Below, in pieces: positions 25,303-33,783 of a stretch of DNA of 64,000 nucleotides. The DNA comes from Prauserella_A oleivorans. Lineage in GTDB: Bacteria; Actinomycetota; Actinomycetes; Mycobacteriales; Pseudonocardiaceae. The stretch spans positions 4,588,001 through 4,652,000 of the forward strand of contig NZ_JBHUNT010000001.1 of the NCBI RefSeq assembly GCF_042685745.1, in the 5' to 3' direction. Every line of letters begins with the position of its first letter. Position 1 is the stretch's first letter. Position numbers and translations under genes: made by a program. The notes under the pieces are model-generated. The model was not told where the DNA came from and did no database searches. It was given only the letters and a program-made list of their open reading frames with translations.

Positions 25303-25598
25303 CCGGCGGGCTGCAACCGGAACGCACCGGGCTCGCGTGGCAACGCACCGCGCTGGCCGCCGGAGCCTGTGCCGCGCTGCTCCTGCACGCCGCCGCCAGA
25401 GGGCGCTGGGGCGTGCTCACCGTGCCCGCGGCGTGCGCGGCGGGCACGGCCGCACTGCTGGCGATCGCGGGCGGCATCCGGGAACGCGAGCTGCGCCGCA
25501 GGACGGAGCCCGCCCCGGTCCGGGCGGTCGTGATCGGCGTCGTGAGCCTGGCGGTCGCGGGGACGGCCGCCGCCACGCTCGTCGCGTTCCTCCGCTGA
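25299..25598 (+). CDS. Second, short DUF202 membrane protein
   Basis: A 99-residue protein starting with the second DUF202 pattern (LQPERTGLAWQRTALAAGAC) and three membrane helices. GTG start overlaps the previous stop. Paired long and short DUF202 proteins are common in actinomycetes and may form a heteromer; that is inference. Confidence 0.85.
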   Translation: MTGGLQPERTGLAWQRTALAAGACAALLLHAAARGRWGVLTVPAACAAGTAALLAIAGGIRERELRRRTEPAPVRAVVIGVVSLAVAGTAAATLVAFLR

Positions 25599-25790
25599 GC
25601 CTCAGACATTGGTGCGATCGGCGCAAAACAGTGGTTGATATCTGGATTACCCGACCGGACCCCTCTACTATTACGCTCAGTGGTCACCGGGACGTTGGCT
25701 CCCCGCACCTGCAGCCCGGACCCACCCCGACGAATTACGCCGTTGTGGACCCCGGCGGCGACCGCAGTTTTCATGGTCTGGGAGCCGGCT

Positions 25791-26429
25791 ATGCACAGCG
25801 TCGCCACAATTGTTGGCCCCGTCGCCGAACGGCCGGGGTCCGGTCCGGAGCGGGGCGAACCGCTCTCCAAAGCGGAGCTCGATCCGGTTGTCAGAGCGGC
25901 TGCGGACGGTGACCAGTTCGCCGTCAACACCCTGCTCACGATGATCACGCCGGTCGTCACGCGTTATTGCCGGGCGCGGCTGGGCAGGCGGGACCTGTCC
26001 TACGTGTCGGCCGACGATGTCGCCCAGGAGACGTGTGTGGCCGTGCTGCGGGCACTGCCCAGCTACCAGGACCGGGGCGGCTCGTTCCTCTACCTCGTGC
26101 ACGCGATCGCGTCGAACAAGGTCTCGGACGCCTTCCGCCTCGTCTCCCGCGAGCGCTCGGACCCGACGGCCGACGTGCCGGAACCGGGCACGGCCGAGAA
26201 CGAGCCCGAACGCACGATGCTCAACCTCGACCTGGGGCACCGGCTGCGGAACCTGCTGAGCTGCCTGCCCCGCAACCAACGGGACATCCTGATCCTGCGC
26301 TTCGTCGTGGGCCTGTCGGCGGGCGAGACCGCAGAGGCACTGGGGCTCTCCTCCGCCAACGTGCGCACCTCTCAGCATCGCGCCCTGACGCGGCTTCGTC
26401 CCCTGGTGGCGCGCGACGGCGGCTTCTGA
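25791..26429 (+). CDS. RNA polymerase sigma factor, SigD/ShbA type
   Basis: A 212-residue extracytoplasmic-function-like sigma factor resembling mycobacterial SigD and Streptomyces ShbA. Region 2 contains YCRARLGRRDLSYVSADDVA and QETCVAVLRALPSYQDRGG, and region 4 has LPRNQRDILILRFVVGLSAG then ETAEALGLSSANVRTSQHRA. The start is ATG 25791, six bases after GGGAG; an upstream ATG at 25773 lacks a site. ShbA drives transcription of the principal sigma gene in Streptomyces. A WhiB3/WhiD-like gene lies 1.1 kb away, as next to sigD in mycobacteria. Confidence 0.88.
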   Translation: MHSVATIVGPVAERPGSGPERGEPLSKAELDPVVRAAADGDQFAVNTLLTMITPVVTRYCRARLGRRDLSYVSADDVAQETCVAVLRALPSYQDRGGSFLYLVHAIASNKVSDAFRLVSRERSDPTADVPEPGTAENEPERTMLNLDLGHRLRNLLSCLPRNQRDILILRFVVGLSAGETAEALGLSSANVRTSQHRALTRLRPLVARDGGF

Positions 26430-26548
26430 CCACGCCTCTCCGGGGACGCCTGGGCACTCCGCCGTGGACCGCGGACGGCGCCAGCCGTCACGTACGGCCG
26501 GGTGGGTCCGGCGTCCTCGCGCCACCACCGGGCGCGCTTCGACCGCCG

Positions 26549-27528
26549 CTACCCCAGCTTCTCGCGCAACCCCTGCAGCAGCTCCGCCTTCGCCGCGTCC
26601 AGGAACGTGTCCTGGTGTTCGCGGCCGATCTGGACCAGCGCCAGATCGGTGAAACCGGCGTCACGGAACGCCCGGGCGGCGTCCACCACCGCCTGGACCG
26701 ACGCACCGCAGGAATCGAGCCCGCGACGTCGTCCTCGGTGACGTACTGGGTGGCACCCGCGAAGGCCGGGGTGCCGGGCAGTTCGGCGTTGACCTTCCAT
26801 CCGCCCGCGAACCAGCGGAACTGCTCTCGCGCCCGCCGCGCGGCGGCCGCGGTGTCGCGGTCCCAGCACACGGGAAGCTGGCCGATCTTGCGCGACCTCT
26901 CCTGGCCCGAGTCGGAGCGCCGCGTGTCCCACTGCTCGCACAGGCTTCCCTTGGGCTCGATGGCGATCATCGCGTCGCCGAGCGGGGCGAATCGCTCCAC
27001 CGACTGTTTGCCCGAGACCGCGACCCCCACCGGCACCCGCCGCTCGGGCAGGTCCCACAGCTTCGCCGAGTCCACGCGGAAGTGCTCGCCGGAGAAGTTG
27101 GTGTAGCCGCCGTCGAACAGGTCGCTGATGATCTGCAGCGCCTCGGACAGCATCTCGTGCCGCACGTTCACCGGCGGCCAGCCCCGGCCGAGGATGTGCT
27201 CGTTGAGGTTCTCCCCCGCTCCGACGCCGAGCAGGAACCGCCCGCCGGAGAGCTCCTGCACGGTCGCCGCCTTCTGCGCGACCACCGCCGGGTGATAGCG
27301 CATGGTCGGACACGTCACATAGGTCATCAGCTCGACCTCGGAGGTGGCCTGGGTGACCGCGCCGAGGGTGCTCCACGCGTAGGGCGCGTGGCCCTGCTCG
27401 TCCAGCCAGGGCGAGTAGTGGTCGCTCATCACCTCGAAGTCGAATCCGGCCTGCTCGGCGCGCGCCGCGTCGGCGACGAGCTGCCGGGGGCCGGCCTGTT
27501 CGGTGAACAGCGTGTAGCCGAGTCGCAC
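26549..27528 (-). pseudogene. F420-dependent LLM-class oxidoreductase with a frameshift
   Basis: A luciferase-like (LLM) flavin/F420 oxidoreductase of about 325 residues. The N-terminal part is intact from GTG 27528 after GGGAGGAA (GYTLFTEQAGPRQLV, DHYSPWLDEQGHAPY, GGRFLLGVGAGENLNEHILG). After VTEDDVAGSIP the frame is lost near 26710. The correct ending resumes in another frame as CGASVQAVVDAARAFRDAGF and ends REKLG before a TAG. The bases ATTCCTGCGG would restore IPCG if one C were added, so a one-base loss in a C run is the simplest cause: a real mutation or a sequencing error. Confidence 0.8.
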
Positions 27529-27542
27529 GGCGTTCCTCCCCG

Positions 27543-27866
27543 TCAGTGCAGCGCGGGCTCCGGTGCGGTCTCCGGTTCGACGTTCAGCTTCTTCCGGCGT
27601 GCGATGGCCTCGCGGCGCTCGGTCTCGTCGAGCCCGCCCCACACACCGAAGGGCTCCTGCACGGTCAGCGCGTGGTGCCGGCACTGGACGATCACCGGGC
27701 AGGTGCGACAGATCTGCTTGGCGCGCGCGACCCGGTCGGCTCGCGCGAAGCCACGCTCTCCGTCAGGATGGAAGAACACCGAGCTGTCCAGATTGCGGCA
27801 GTTGCCGTGGCGCTGCCATTCCCAAACCTCTGCGACCGGCGTGGGCAGGCGGGACGTGTCGGCCAT
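27543..27866 (-). CDS. WhiB-family regulator, WhiB3/WhiD-like
   Basis: A 107-residue redox-sensitive Fe-S transcription regulator. The four cluster ligands are C23, C53, C56 and C62, and the turn motif is GVWGG (74-78). The EVWEWQRHGNCRNLDSSVFF block and HHALTVQEPFGVWGG resemble WhiB3/WhiD rather than WhiB1. The ATG at 27866 is supported by GGAGGTGATC four to five bases upstream, a full-length match to the 16S rRNA 3' end. Linkage to a SigD-type gene mirrors mycobacteria. It ends 14 bases before the F420 oxidoreductase start. Confidence 0.9.
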   Translation of the reverse strand: MADTSRLPTPVAEVWEWQRHGNCRNLDSSVFFHPDGERGFARADRVARAKQICRTCPVIVQCRHHALTVQEPFGVWGGLDETERREAIARRKKLNVEPETAPEPALH

Positions 27867-27950
27867 GGTGATCACCTCCGTGAAGACGTGCGATGCGTGA
27901 TCGCGGGCGCGGTGTACCCGGGTTTTTCAGAACTCACACCTGAGGACCCA

Positions 27951-28124
27951 TCAGCGGTGTTCTTCCTCGTCGAGCGGCACGGCGGCGGCCTGCTCGGCCG
28001 CGTCGGCGGGGTTGGCCTCGAGCGGAACGTCGAGCTCCGGGGGTTCGGTGATGGAACCGTCGGGGATGGACTGCCTCTGCTCGTGCACGTCCGCGTCCGG
28101 CGCCAGGTCTGGGTTCTCCGTCAT
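27951..28124 (-). CDS. Small acidic protein, unknown function
   Basis: A 57-residue protein (begins MTENPDLAPDADVHEQ, ends AAAVPLDEEEHR), very acidic and probably disordered, without Cys or hydrophobic segments. Short proteins of this composition with a DAAEQAAAVPLDEEE-like end recur in actinomycetes. The start is ATG 28124; no strong ribosome site is visible. It is divergent from the reductase gene at 28295. Confidence 0.6.
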   Translation of the reverse strand: MTENPDLAPDADVHEQRQSIPDGSITEPPELDVPLEANPADAAEQAAAVPLDEEEHR

Positions 28125-28294
28125 GATCGACGTGGTACCCCGCCTGCGGCGCTTTCAATCCACACTCGTTCGAGTGGAACGGCGACCCCGGCATACCTCG
28201 GGTACGCTGCGGCCCGGCTCACCGTGATCACCGGCCGCCACCCGTTCAGGGCCCGCCGGGGACGAGCCGGTCGACTTGACGGGGAGGAACGCGC

Positions 28295-29467
28295 ATGACC
28301 GACCGCCGGTACGACATCGTGCTGTTCGGCGCCACGGGATTCACCGGCGGCCTGACCGCCGACTACCTCGCCCGGCACGCCCCGCGGGGCTGCCGGTGGG
28401 CGCTCGCCGGGCGGACGCCCGCCAAGCTCGAGGCCGTCCGGGCCCGCCTCGCGGAGATCGATCCCGCCTGCGCCGACCTGCCGCTGCTGCGGGCCGACGT
28501 CACCGACGCGGACTCGCTGCGCGAGGTCGCCGAGGCGAGCCGGGTGGTCATCACCACGGTCGGCCCGTACCTGCACTACGGCGAGCCGCTGGTGGCGGCG
28601 TGTGCGGCGGCGGGAACCGACTACGTCGACCTCACCGGCGAGCCCGAGTTCGTCGACCGCATGTACCTCGCTCACCACGCCACCGCGCGGCGCACGGGTG
28701 CCCGGATCATCCACGCGTGCGGATTCGACTCGATCCCGTACGACCTGGGTGTGTACTTCACGGTGCAGCACCTGCCCGAGAACGTCCCGCTGACCGTGAC
28801 CGGCCAGGTGCGCGCGAACGCGGAGTTCTCCGGCGGCACCTACGCCTCCGCACTCGCCGCGTTCTCCCGGGCCCGCGCCATGGCCCGGACCGCCAAGCGG
28901 CGCCGCCGCGCCGAGCCGTGGCCGCGCGAGCGGCGCATCCACGTGCCGATGTCGCCGCCGAGCCGCGACCGCGACACCGGCCGGTGGCTCGTGCCGATGC
29001 CGACGATCGACCCGCAGATCGTGGCGCGGTCGGCCGCCGCGCTGGAGCGCTACGGGCCATCGTTCACCTACCGGCACACGGCCGCCGTGAGGCGGCTGCC
29101 GACGATCGCACTCGCGGGCGTCGGCCTCGGCCTGCTCGCCGTCCTGGCGCAGATCCCGCCCGCCCGCTCGGCGCTCGGCAGGCTACGCAAACCCGGCCAG
29201 GGGCCGAGCGCGGCACGGCGCGCGAAGTCGTGGTTCCACGTCCGGTTCACCGGCGAAGGCGGCGGCAAGCGCGTGGTCACGGAGTTCGCTGGCGGCGACC
29301 CGGGTTACGACGAGACGGCGAAGATGCTGTCCGAGTCGGCGCTGTGCCTGGCCTTCGACCAGCTGCCCGCGACGTCCGGCCAGGTCACCACCGCGGTGGC
29401 GATGGGCGACGCTCTGGTGCGGCGGCTCCAGGTAGCAGGGCTGACGATCCGGGTGGCCGAGAGCTGA
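28295..29467 (+). CDS. Saccharopine dehydrogenase-like / trans-acting enoyl reductase family protein
   Basis: A 390-residue protein with an N-terminal NAD(P)-binding motif (DIVLFGATGFTGGLTADYL) and the conserved GPYLHYGEPLVAACAAAGTD and ACGFDSIPYDLGVYF blocks of the saccharopine-dehydrogenase-like family. A hydrophobic segment (IALAGVGLGLLAVLAQI) about residue 270 could touch the membrane. Mycobacterial relatives include the trans-acting enoyl reductase of phthiocerol and phenolic glycolipid synthesis. The lipid substrate here is unknown. GGGGAGG precedes the ATG by seven bases. Confidence 0.85.
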   Translation: MTDRRYDIVLFGATGFTGGLTADYLARHAPRGCRWALAGRTPAKLEAVRARLAEIDPACADLPLLRADVTDADSLREVAEASRVVITTVGPYLHYGEPLVAACAAAGTDYVDLTGEPEFVDRMYLAHHATARRTGARIIHACGFDSIPYDLGVYFTVQHLPENVPLTVTGQVRANAEFSGGTYASALAAFSRARAMARTAKRRRRAEPWPRERRIHVPMSPPSRDRDTGRWLVPMPTIDPQIVARSAAALERYGPSFTYRHTAAVRRLPTIALAGVGLGLLAVLAQIPPARSALGRLRKPGQGPSAARRAKSWFHVRFTGEGGGKRVVTEFAGGDPGYDETAKMLSESALCLAFDQLPATSGQVTTAVAMGDALVRRLQVAGLTIRVAES

Positions 29468-29536
29468 CCCGGCTCACCGGCCGACGGGTGGGTTCCGGGC
29501 ACGCGTGGGAGCATTGCCCGGCGCGCTGAACCGGCC

Positions 29537-30739
29537 TCAGGCGACGAGCCGGCGCACGACGGCGTCGGCGAGCAGCCTGCCCCGGTCGGTGAGCACCGCC
29601 CGGCCCTCGGCGAGCGCATCCGCCGACAGCAGGCCGTCGGCCACCGCCGCGTGCGCCTCGCGCACGCCCGCCGCGTCGAGGGCCGCCAGCGGCAGGCCCT
29701 CGGCGAGCCGCAGTTCGAGCAGCACGCGCTCGAGGTGCCGGTCGTCGTCGCTGAGCACCTCGTGCCCGGCCACGGGCGGGCGCTTTCGGCCCAGCTCGGC
29801 CGTGTATCGCGCGGGATGCTTGACATTCCACCAGCGCACGCCGCCGACATGGCTGTGCGCGCCGGGACCCGCGCCCCACCAGTCGCCGCCCAGCCAGTAG
29901 CCGAGGTTGTGCCGGCAACGCGCGTCCGGTCCGGCGGCCCAGTTAGACACCTCGTACCAGCGCAGACCCGCGCCGGCGAGCACGTCGTCGATGAGCTCGT
30001 AGTCGGCGGCCAGCACGTCCTCGTCGGGTTCCGGTAGCTCGCCCTTGCGGACGCGACGGGCCAGCGCGGTGCCGTCCTCCACGATGAGCGAGTACGCCGA
30101 GACATGGTCGACGCCGGCGGAGAGCACCGCGTCCAGCGACGCCCGCAGGTCCTCCGGCCGCTCCCCCGGCGTGCCGTAGATGAGATCCAGATTGACGTGC
30201 TCGAACCCGGCGGCCCGGGCCTCGCGTGCCGCGGCGACGGGACGACCCGGGGTGTGCACCCGGTCGAGGACGCGCAGCACGTGTGGCGCGGCCGACTGCA
30301 TGCCCAGCGACACCCGGGTGTACCCGGCGTCGCGGATCCCGGCGAAGAACTCCGGCGACGTGGATTCCGGGTTGGACTCGGTGGTCACCTCGGCGTCCGC
30401 CGCGAGGCCGAACGCCTGCCGCACCGCGTCGAGCACCTGGGCCAGGCCGTGCGCGCCGAGCAGCGAAGGCGTCCCGCCGCCGACGAACACGGTGTCGGCG
30501 GCGGGTGGCTCGCCGAGCATGCGGGCGGCCAGGTCGAGCTCGCGGCGGAGCCCGTCGAGCCAGTCGCCGGGTGAGGCGCCCGAGCCGAGTTCGCCGGCGG
30601 TGTAGGTGTTGAAGTCGCAGTACCCGCAGCGCGTGGCGCAGAACGGCACGTGCACATACACCCCGAACGGCCTGGAGCCCAGCCCGTGCAGGGCCGAGGC
30701 GGGCAGGCTGAACCGGTCCGGGGTGGTCGCGGTGGTCAC
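29537..30739 (-). CDS. hemW: Radical SAM heme chaperone HemW
   Basis: A 400-residue radical SAM protein of the HemW (former HemN-like) group that transfers heme to target proteins. The 4Fe-4S/SAM motif is CATRCGYCDF near residue 34, preceded by GVYVHVPF. TVFVGGGTPSLL, TTESNPES, VSLGMQSA and NLDLIYGTPGE follow, and the C-terminal HemN domain has HNLGYWLGGDWWGAGPGAHS. HemW carries this CX3CX2C form and lacks the extra Cys of true coproporphyrinogen dehydrogenase. The start is a GTG. It appears to be transcribed alone. Confidence 0.92.
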   Translation of the reverse strand: MTTATTPDRFSLPASALHGLGSRPFGVYVHVPFCATRCGYCDFNTYTAGELGSGASPGDWLDGLRRELDLAARMLGEPPAADTVFVGGGTPSLLGAHGLAQVLDAVRQAFGLAADAEVTTESNPESTSPEFFAGIRDAGYTRVSLGMQSAAPHVLRVLDRVHTPGRPVAAAREARAAGFEHVNLDLIYGTPGERPEDLRASLDAVLSAGVDHVSAYSLIVEDGTALARRVRKGELPEPDEDVLAADYELIDDVLAGAGLRWYEVSNWAAGPDARCRHNLGYWLGGDWWGAGPGAHSHVGGVRWWNVKHPARYTAELGRKRPPVAGHEVLSDDDRHLERVLLELRLAEGLPLAALDAAGVREAHAAVADGLLSADALAEGRAVLTDRGRLLADAVVRRLVA

Positions 30740-30785
30740 CCCACCAGTGTCCCACCGGGTGCCGCGAGGCCCGGACGGGTGCGCC

Positions 30786-31706
30786 TCACAGCCGACCGAG
30801 CCACACGGCGGCCTCCCCGAGCCCGGCGGTCCCGGTGAGCGCGCCCGGCAGCAGTGGCACGGTCACCACGGCGTCGGCACCGAAGCGTTCGTGCACCGTC
30901 GCCAGCACGAGCTCCTCCTGCTCCCGCCGTCGCGCGAGCACCCCGGTCTCGTCGCCCGAGGCCACCCGGTTCACCACGACCGCACCGAGCGGCAGGCCGG
31001 CACCGGTGAGGACGTCGGCCGCCCGCAGCGTCTCGGCCAGCGGCAACCGCTCCGGGACCAGGACGAGGTGGACGAGCGCGTCCTCGCCCAGGCGGGTCCG
31101 GAGCCGGCCGAGCCGGGCACGGCGCGCCTGAAGCCGTTCCAGCAGCGGGTCGGCGGCGTCGTCCGGGTCGCCGAGCAGCCCGGCGGCGAGCCGGTCGGCG
31201 TGCCGGGCCCGCCTGCGGTGCCGGGCCAGGCCCTCGATCCACGGCGTGAGCAGGGTCGGCAGGCTGAGCAGGCGCACCATGTGACCGGTCGGCGCGCTGT
31301 CCACGATCACCGTGTCCCAGCGCTCCCCCGCCTCCTCGACCACCTCAGTCAACCGGTCCAGTAACGCCGACTCGACGGTGCCCGGGCTCTCGGCGGCGCG
31401 TTCCAGATGTCGCTCGACCGCGGGCAGCACCTCCCTGGGCACGGCGTGCCGGGCGTCGTCCAGCACCTCGGCGATGCGCCGCCGCGCCTGCCGCTCCCCG
31501 CTGATCTCGGCGGCCCACAGGGTGCCGGTAACCCGGCGTGGCCGGTCCGACAACGACGTCTCCAGGGCGTCGCCCAGCGAGTGCGCGGGGTCGGTGGAGA
31601 CCACGAGCGTACGCAGGCCACGGCGTGCCTGGGCGAGCGCGTACGCGGCCGCCAGCGTCGTCTTGCCGACTCCGCCCTTGCCGCCGAAGAACCGGATCAA
31701 CAGCAC
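30786..31706 (-). CDS. ArsA/GET3-like ATPase
   Basis: A 306-residue deviant-Walker P-loop ATPase. The P-loop GGKGGVGKTT spans residues 8-17, switch I is STDPAHSLGDA and the Walker B-type strand is VIVDSAPTGHMVRLLSLP. This is the ArsA/GET3 set, but a single half-size unit. No arsenic gene is nearby. Its GTG overlaps the end of the cory-CC-star gene by ten bases, so it belongs to the cstA operon and may be tied to that transporter. A regulatory or assembly role is inference. Confidence 0.85.
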   Translation of the reverse strand: MLLIRFFGGKGGVGKTTLAAAYALAQARRGLRTLVVSTDPAHSLGDALETSLSDRPRRVTGTLWAAEISGERQARRRIAEVLDDARHAVPREVLPAVERHLERAAESPGTVESALLDRLTEVVEEAGERWDTVIVDSAPTGHMVRLLSLPTLLTPWIEGLARHRRRARHADRLAAGLLGDPDDAADPLLERLQARRARLGRLRTRLGEDALVHLVLVPERLPLAETLRAADVLTGAGLPLGAVVVNRVASGDETGVLARRREQEELVLATVHERFGADAVVTVPLLPGALTGTAGLGEAAVWLGRL

Positions 31707-31957
31707 ACCCCGGGGTCGCCGAACTCCTCGCGGCCCATGCGCCGGTGCCACTCGTGGAAGTCGGCGACCAGGTACGGGACGAGATCCAGCGTCTCATAGG
31801 CGACCGGGTTGTCCACGCCCAGCGACTCGAGCAGCAGCAAGGCGCGCAGGGTGTCGTCCCGGCGACGCGCCTCCCGGCGCAGCCCCTGCCGCCAGCGCGC
31901 CACGAACGCGGCGTCGTGCAGCCGTTCGGCGCGCCGCCAGAACGCCCGCAGGCTCAC
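31697..31957 (-). CDS. cory-CC-star family small protein
   Basis: An 86-residue basic protein (LRAFWRRAERLHDAAFVARW at the start) that ends exactly in a Cys-Cys pair, GDPGVCC. Small proteins with this terminal CC are known as the cory-CC-star family, usually found beside a CstA transporter; the name is recalled from annotation models. The terminal Cys pair might bind metal, form a disulfide or be lipid-modified. GTG start overlaps the cstA stop (GTGA) and its stop overlaps the ArsA-like gene. Confidence 0.8.
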   Translation of the reverse strand: MSLRAFWRRAERLHDAAFVARWRQGLRREARRRDDTLRALLLLESLGVDNPVAYETLDLVPYLVADFHEWHRRMGREEFGDPGVCC

Positions 31958-33687
31958 CGCTCGGCGTCCGCCCGCGGCGGCGTGGTCTCCGGCTCCCCGG
32001 CCACCGTGGTTCCGCTCCAGGCCTTCCGCAGCGCCAGGGCGGCCTCCACGATCAGCCACACGGCCAGGACGAAGATGATCGCGTCGAGCGGTGCCAGCAC
32101 CCACTCGCTCTCCTGGATGAAGTTGCGCAGGTTGACCACGAGCGCCCAGCTGGTCATCACGAGCAGGAACACCAGGGGCACCAGCACGGCGACCGGGTTG
32201 CGCCGGTTCTTCGTCACCCACACCGCGATCACGGCCAGCGCCAGGCCCGCGGTCAGCTGGTTGGTGGTGCCGAACAGCTGCCACAGCACGCCGAAGGTGT
32301 AGCCCTCGTCACCGCCGCCCGGCAGGAGTGCCAGCACGAGAGGGACGAGCACCGCGATGCTCGTCGCCGCGGTGAGGTTGCGGGCGACCGCCCGGACACG
32401 GGCGATCTCGGCGATCTCCTGGACGATGTAGCGCTGCAGCCGCACCCCGGTGTCCATCGTGGTGGCGGCGAAGCTGATGACGACGATGGCGGCGAAGATC
32501 GCGGCGATCGACGTCGGGACGCCGAGGTTGTTCGCGAAGTGCGCGACCCCGTTGACGAAGTTCGAGGTGGCATCGCCGGAGGCGGTCGAGAAGTCCGGGT
32601 AGGCCGCGTGCCAGTCGGTCGTGGTGGCCACGATGCCCGCCGTGCACGCGAGGATCGAGCCGAGCGCGAGCGACCCCTCGCCGATCGCCCCGAAGTAGCC
32701 GACGTACCGGGCGTCGGTCTCCTTGTCGAGCTGTTTCGACGTCGTCCCCGAGGAGACCAGGCTGTGGAAGCCGGAGATCGCTCCACAGGCGATCGTGATG
32801 AACAGGAACGGGAACCAGTTCGGCGACCCCTCCGGCGTGTCGTTGAACGCGGGCGCCACGACGCGGTCCCACCCGACCGCGATGCCGAGGCCGATGACGC
32901 CGAGCGCGATGAACAGCTGGTGGGAGTTGATGTAGTCGCGCGGCTGCAGCAGGATCCACACCGGGATTCGCGCGGCCACGAAGGTGTAGGCGAACAACAG
33001 GATGACCCAGATGTTGCGCTCGGTGAACAGGCCGTCCTCGGCGGCGATGCCCGCCAGCGAGATCGGCACGGCCTGCCCGAGCAGGATCGAGACGTACAGC
33101 AGGATCACGCCGACGATCGACGGGATCAGTGCGGCGCTGCGCGTGCGGTAGATGTACTGGCCGATCGCGATGGCGAGCGGGATCTCCAGCAGGATCGGCA
33201 GCACGGCCGCGGGGTTGGCCACGAACAGGTTCGCGATCACCACCGCGAACACGGCGTTCACCAGGGTCAGCAGGAAGAAGATGATCAGTAGGAAGAGCAC
33301 ACGCGCGCGTTTGTTGATGACGTCCCGCGCGAGGGTGCCGATGCTGCGAGCCCGGTGCCGCGCCGACACCACCAGCGAGCCGAAGTCGTGCACCCCGGCC
33401 GCGAAGATCGTGCCCAGCACCACCCAGGCGAGCGCCGGGCCCCAGCCCCAGAACACGGCGATGGCCGGGCCGACGATCGGCGCCGCGCCGGCCACCGACG
33501 TGAAGTGGTGGCCGAACAGCACATGCTTGTTGGTCGGCACGAAGTCGACGCCGTCACGCATGCTGTGCGCGGGGGTGACGAACTCCGGGTCGAGCGCGTA
33601 GACCTTCTTCGCGAGATACGCGGAGTAGTAGCGATAGCCGAGGTAGAACAGGGCGGCGACGATCAGGACCAGCACGATGGCGGGCAT
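31954..33687 (-). CDS. cstA: Carbon starvation protein A (CstA) family transporter
   Basis: A 577-residue membrane protein with many predicted helices. The family blocks are present: DFVPTNKHVLFGHHFTSVAG, GPAIAVFWGWGPALAW, GTIFAAGVHDFGSL, ACGAISGFHSLVSSGTTSKQ and TTMDTGVRLQRYIVQEI. CstA relatives import pyruvate or peptides in E. coli (CstA, BtsT). The ATG at 33687 is preferred with GAGGAG eight bases upstream; a GTG nine bases earlier overlaps that site. It is first of an operon with the cory-CC-star and ArsA-like genes. Confidence 0.93.
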   Translation of the reverse strand: MPAIVLVLIVAALFYLGYRYYSAYLAKKVYALDPEFVTPAHSMRDGVDFVPTNKHVLFGHHFTSVAGAAPIVGPAIAVFWGWGPALAWVVLGTIFAAGVHDFGSLVVSARHRARSIGTLARDVINKRARVLFLLIIFFLLTLVNAVFAVVIANLFVANPAAVLPILLEIPLAIAIGQYIYRTRSAALIPSIVGVILLYVSILLGQAVPISLAGIAAEDGLFTERNIWVILLFAYTFVAARIPVWILLQPRDYINSHQLFIALGVIGLGIAVGWDRVVAPAFNDTPEGSPNWFPFLFITIACGAISGFHSLVSSGTTSKQLDKETDARYVGYFGAIGEGSLALGSILACTAGIVATTTDWHAAYPDFSTASGDATSNFVNGVAHFANNLGVPTSIAAIFAAIVVISFAATTMDTGVRLQRYIVQEIAEIARVRAVARNLTAATSIAVLVPLVLALLPGGGDEGYTFGVLWQLFGTTNQLTAGLALAVIAVWVTKNRRNPVAVLVPLVFLLVMTSWALVVNLRNFIQESEWVLAPLDAIIFVLAVWLIVEAALALRKAWSGTTVAGEPETTPPRADAER

Positions 33688-33783
33688 GGCGCTCACTCCT
33701 CGGGCGGCGTTGACACGAGGACCTGCTGACGTGGCACGGTAACAGCAGGTAGAGGGCCGCGTAAGAGCGCGAGAGGGACCGCA

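Noticed and set aside
30786..31706. Arsenic resistance interpretation of the ArsA-like gene
   Set aside because: No arsR, arsB/acr3 or arsC nearby, and it is coupled to cstA and the cory-CC-star gene.
31312..33291. 659-codon open frame antisense to cstA
   Set aside because: Composition is low-complexity (His/Arg/Asp/Gly) and the opposite strand encodes a conserved multi-span transporter.
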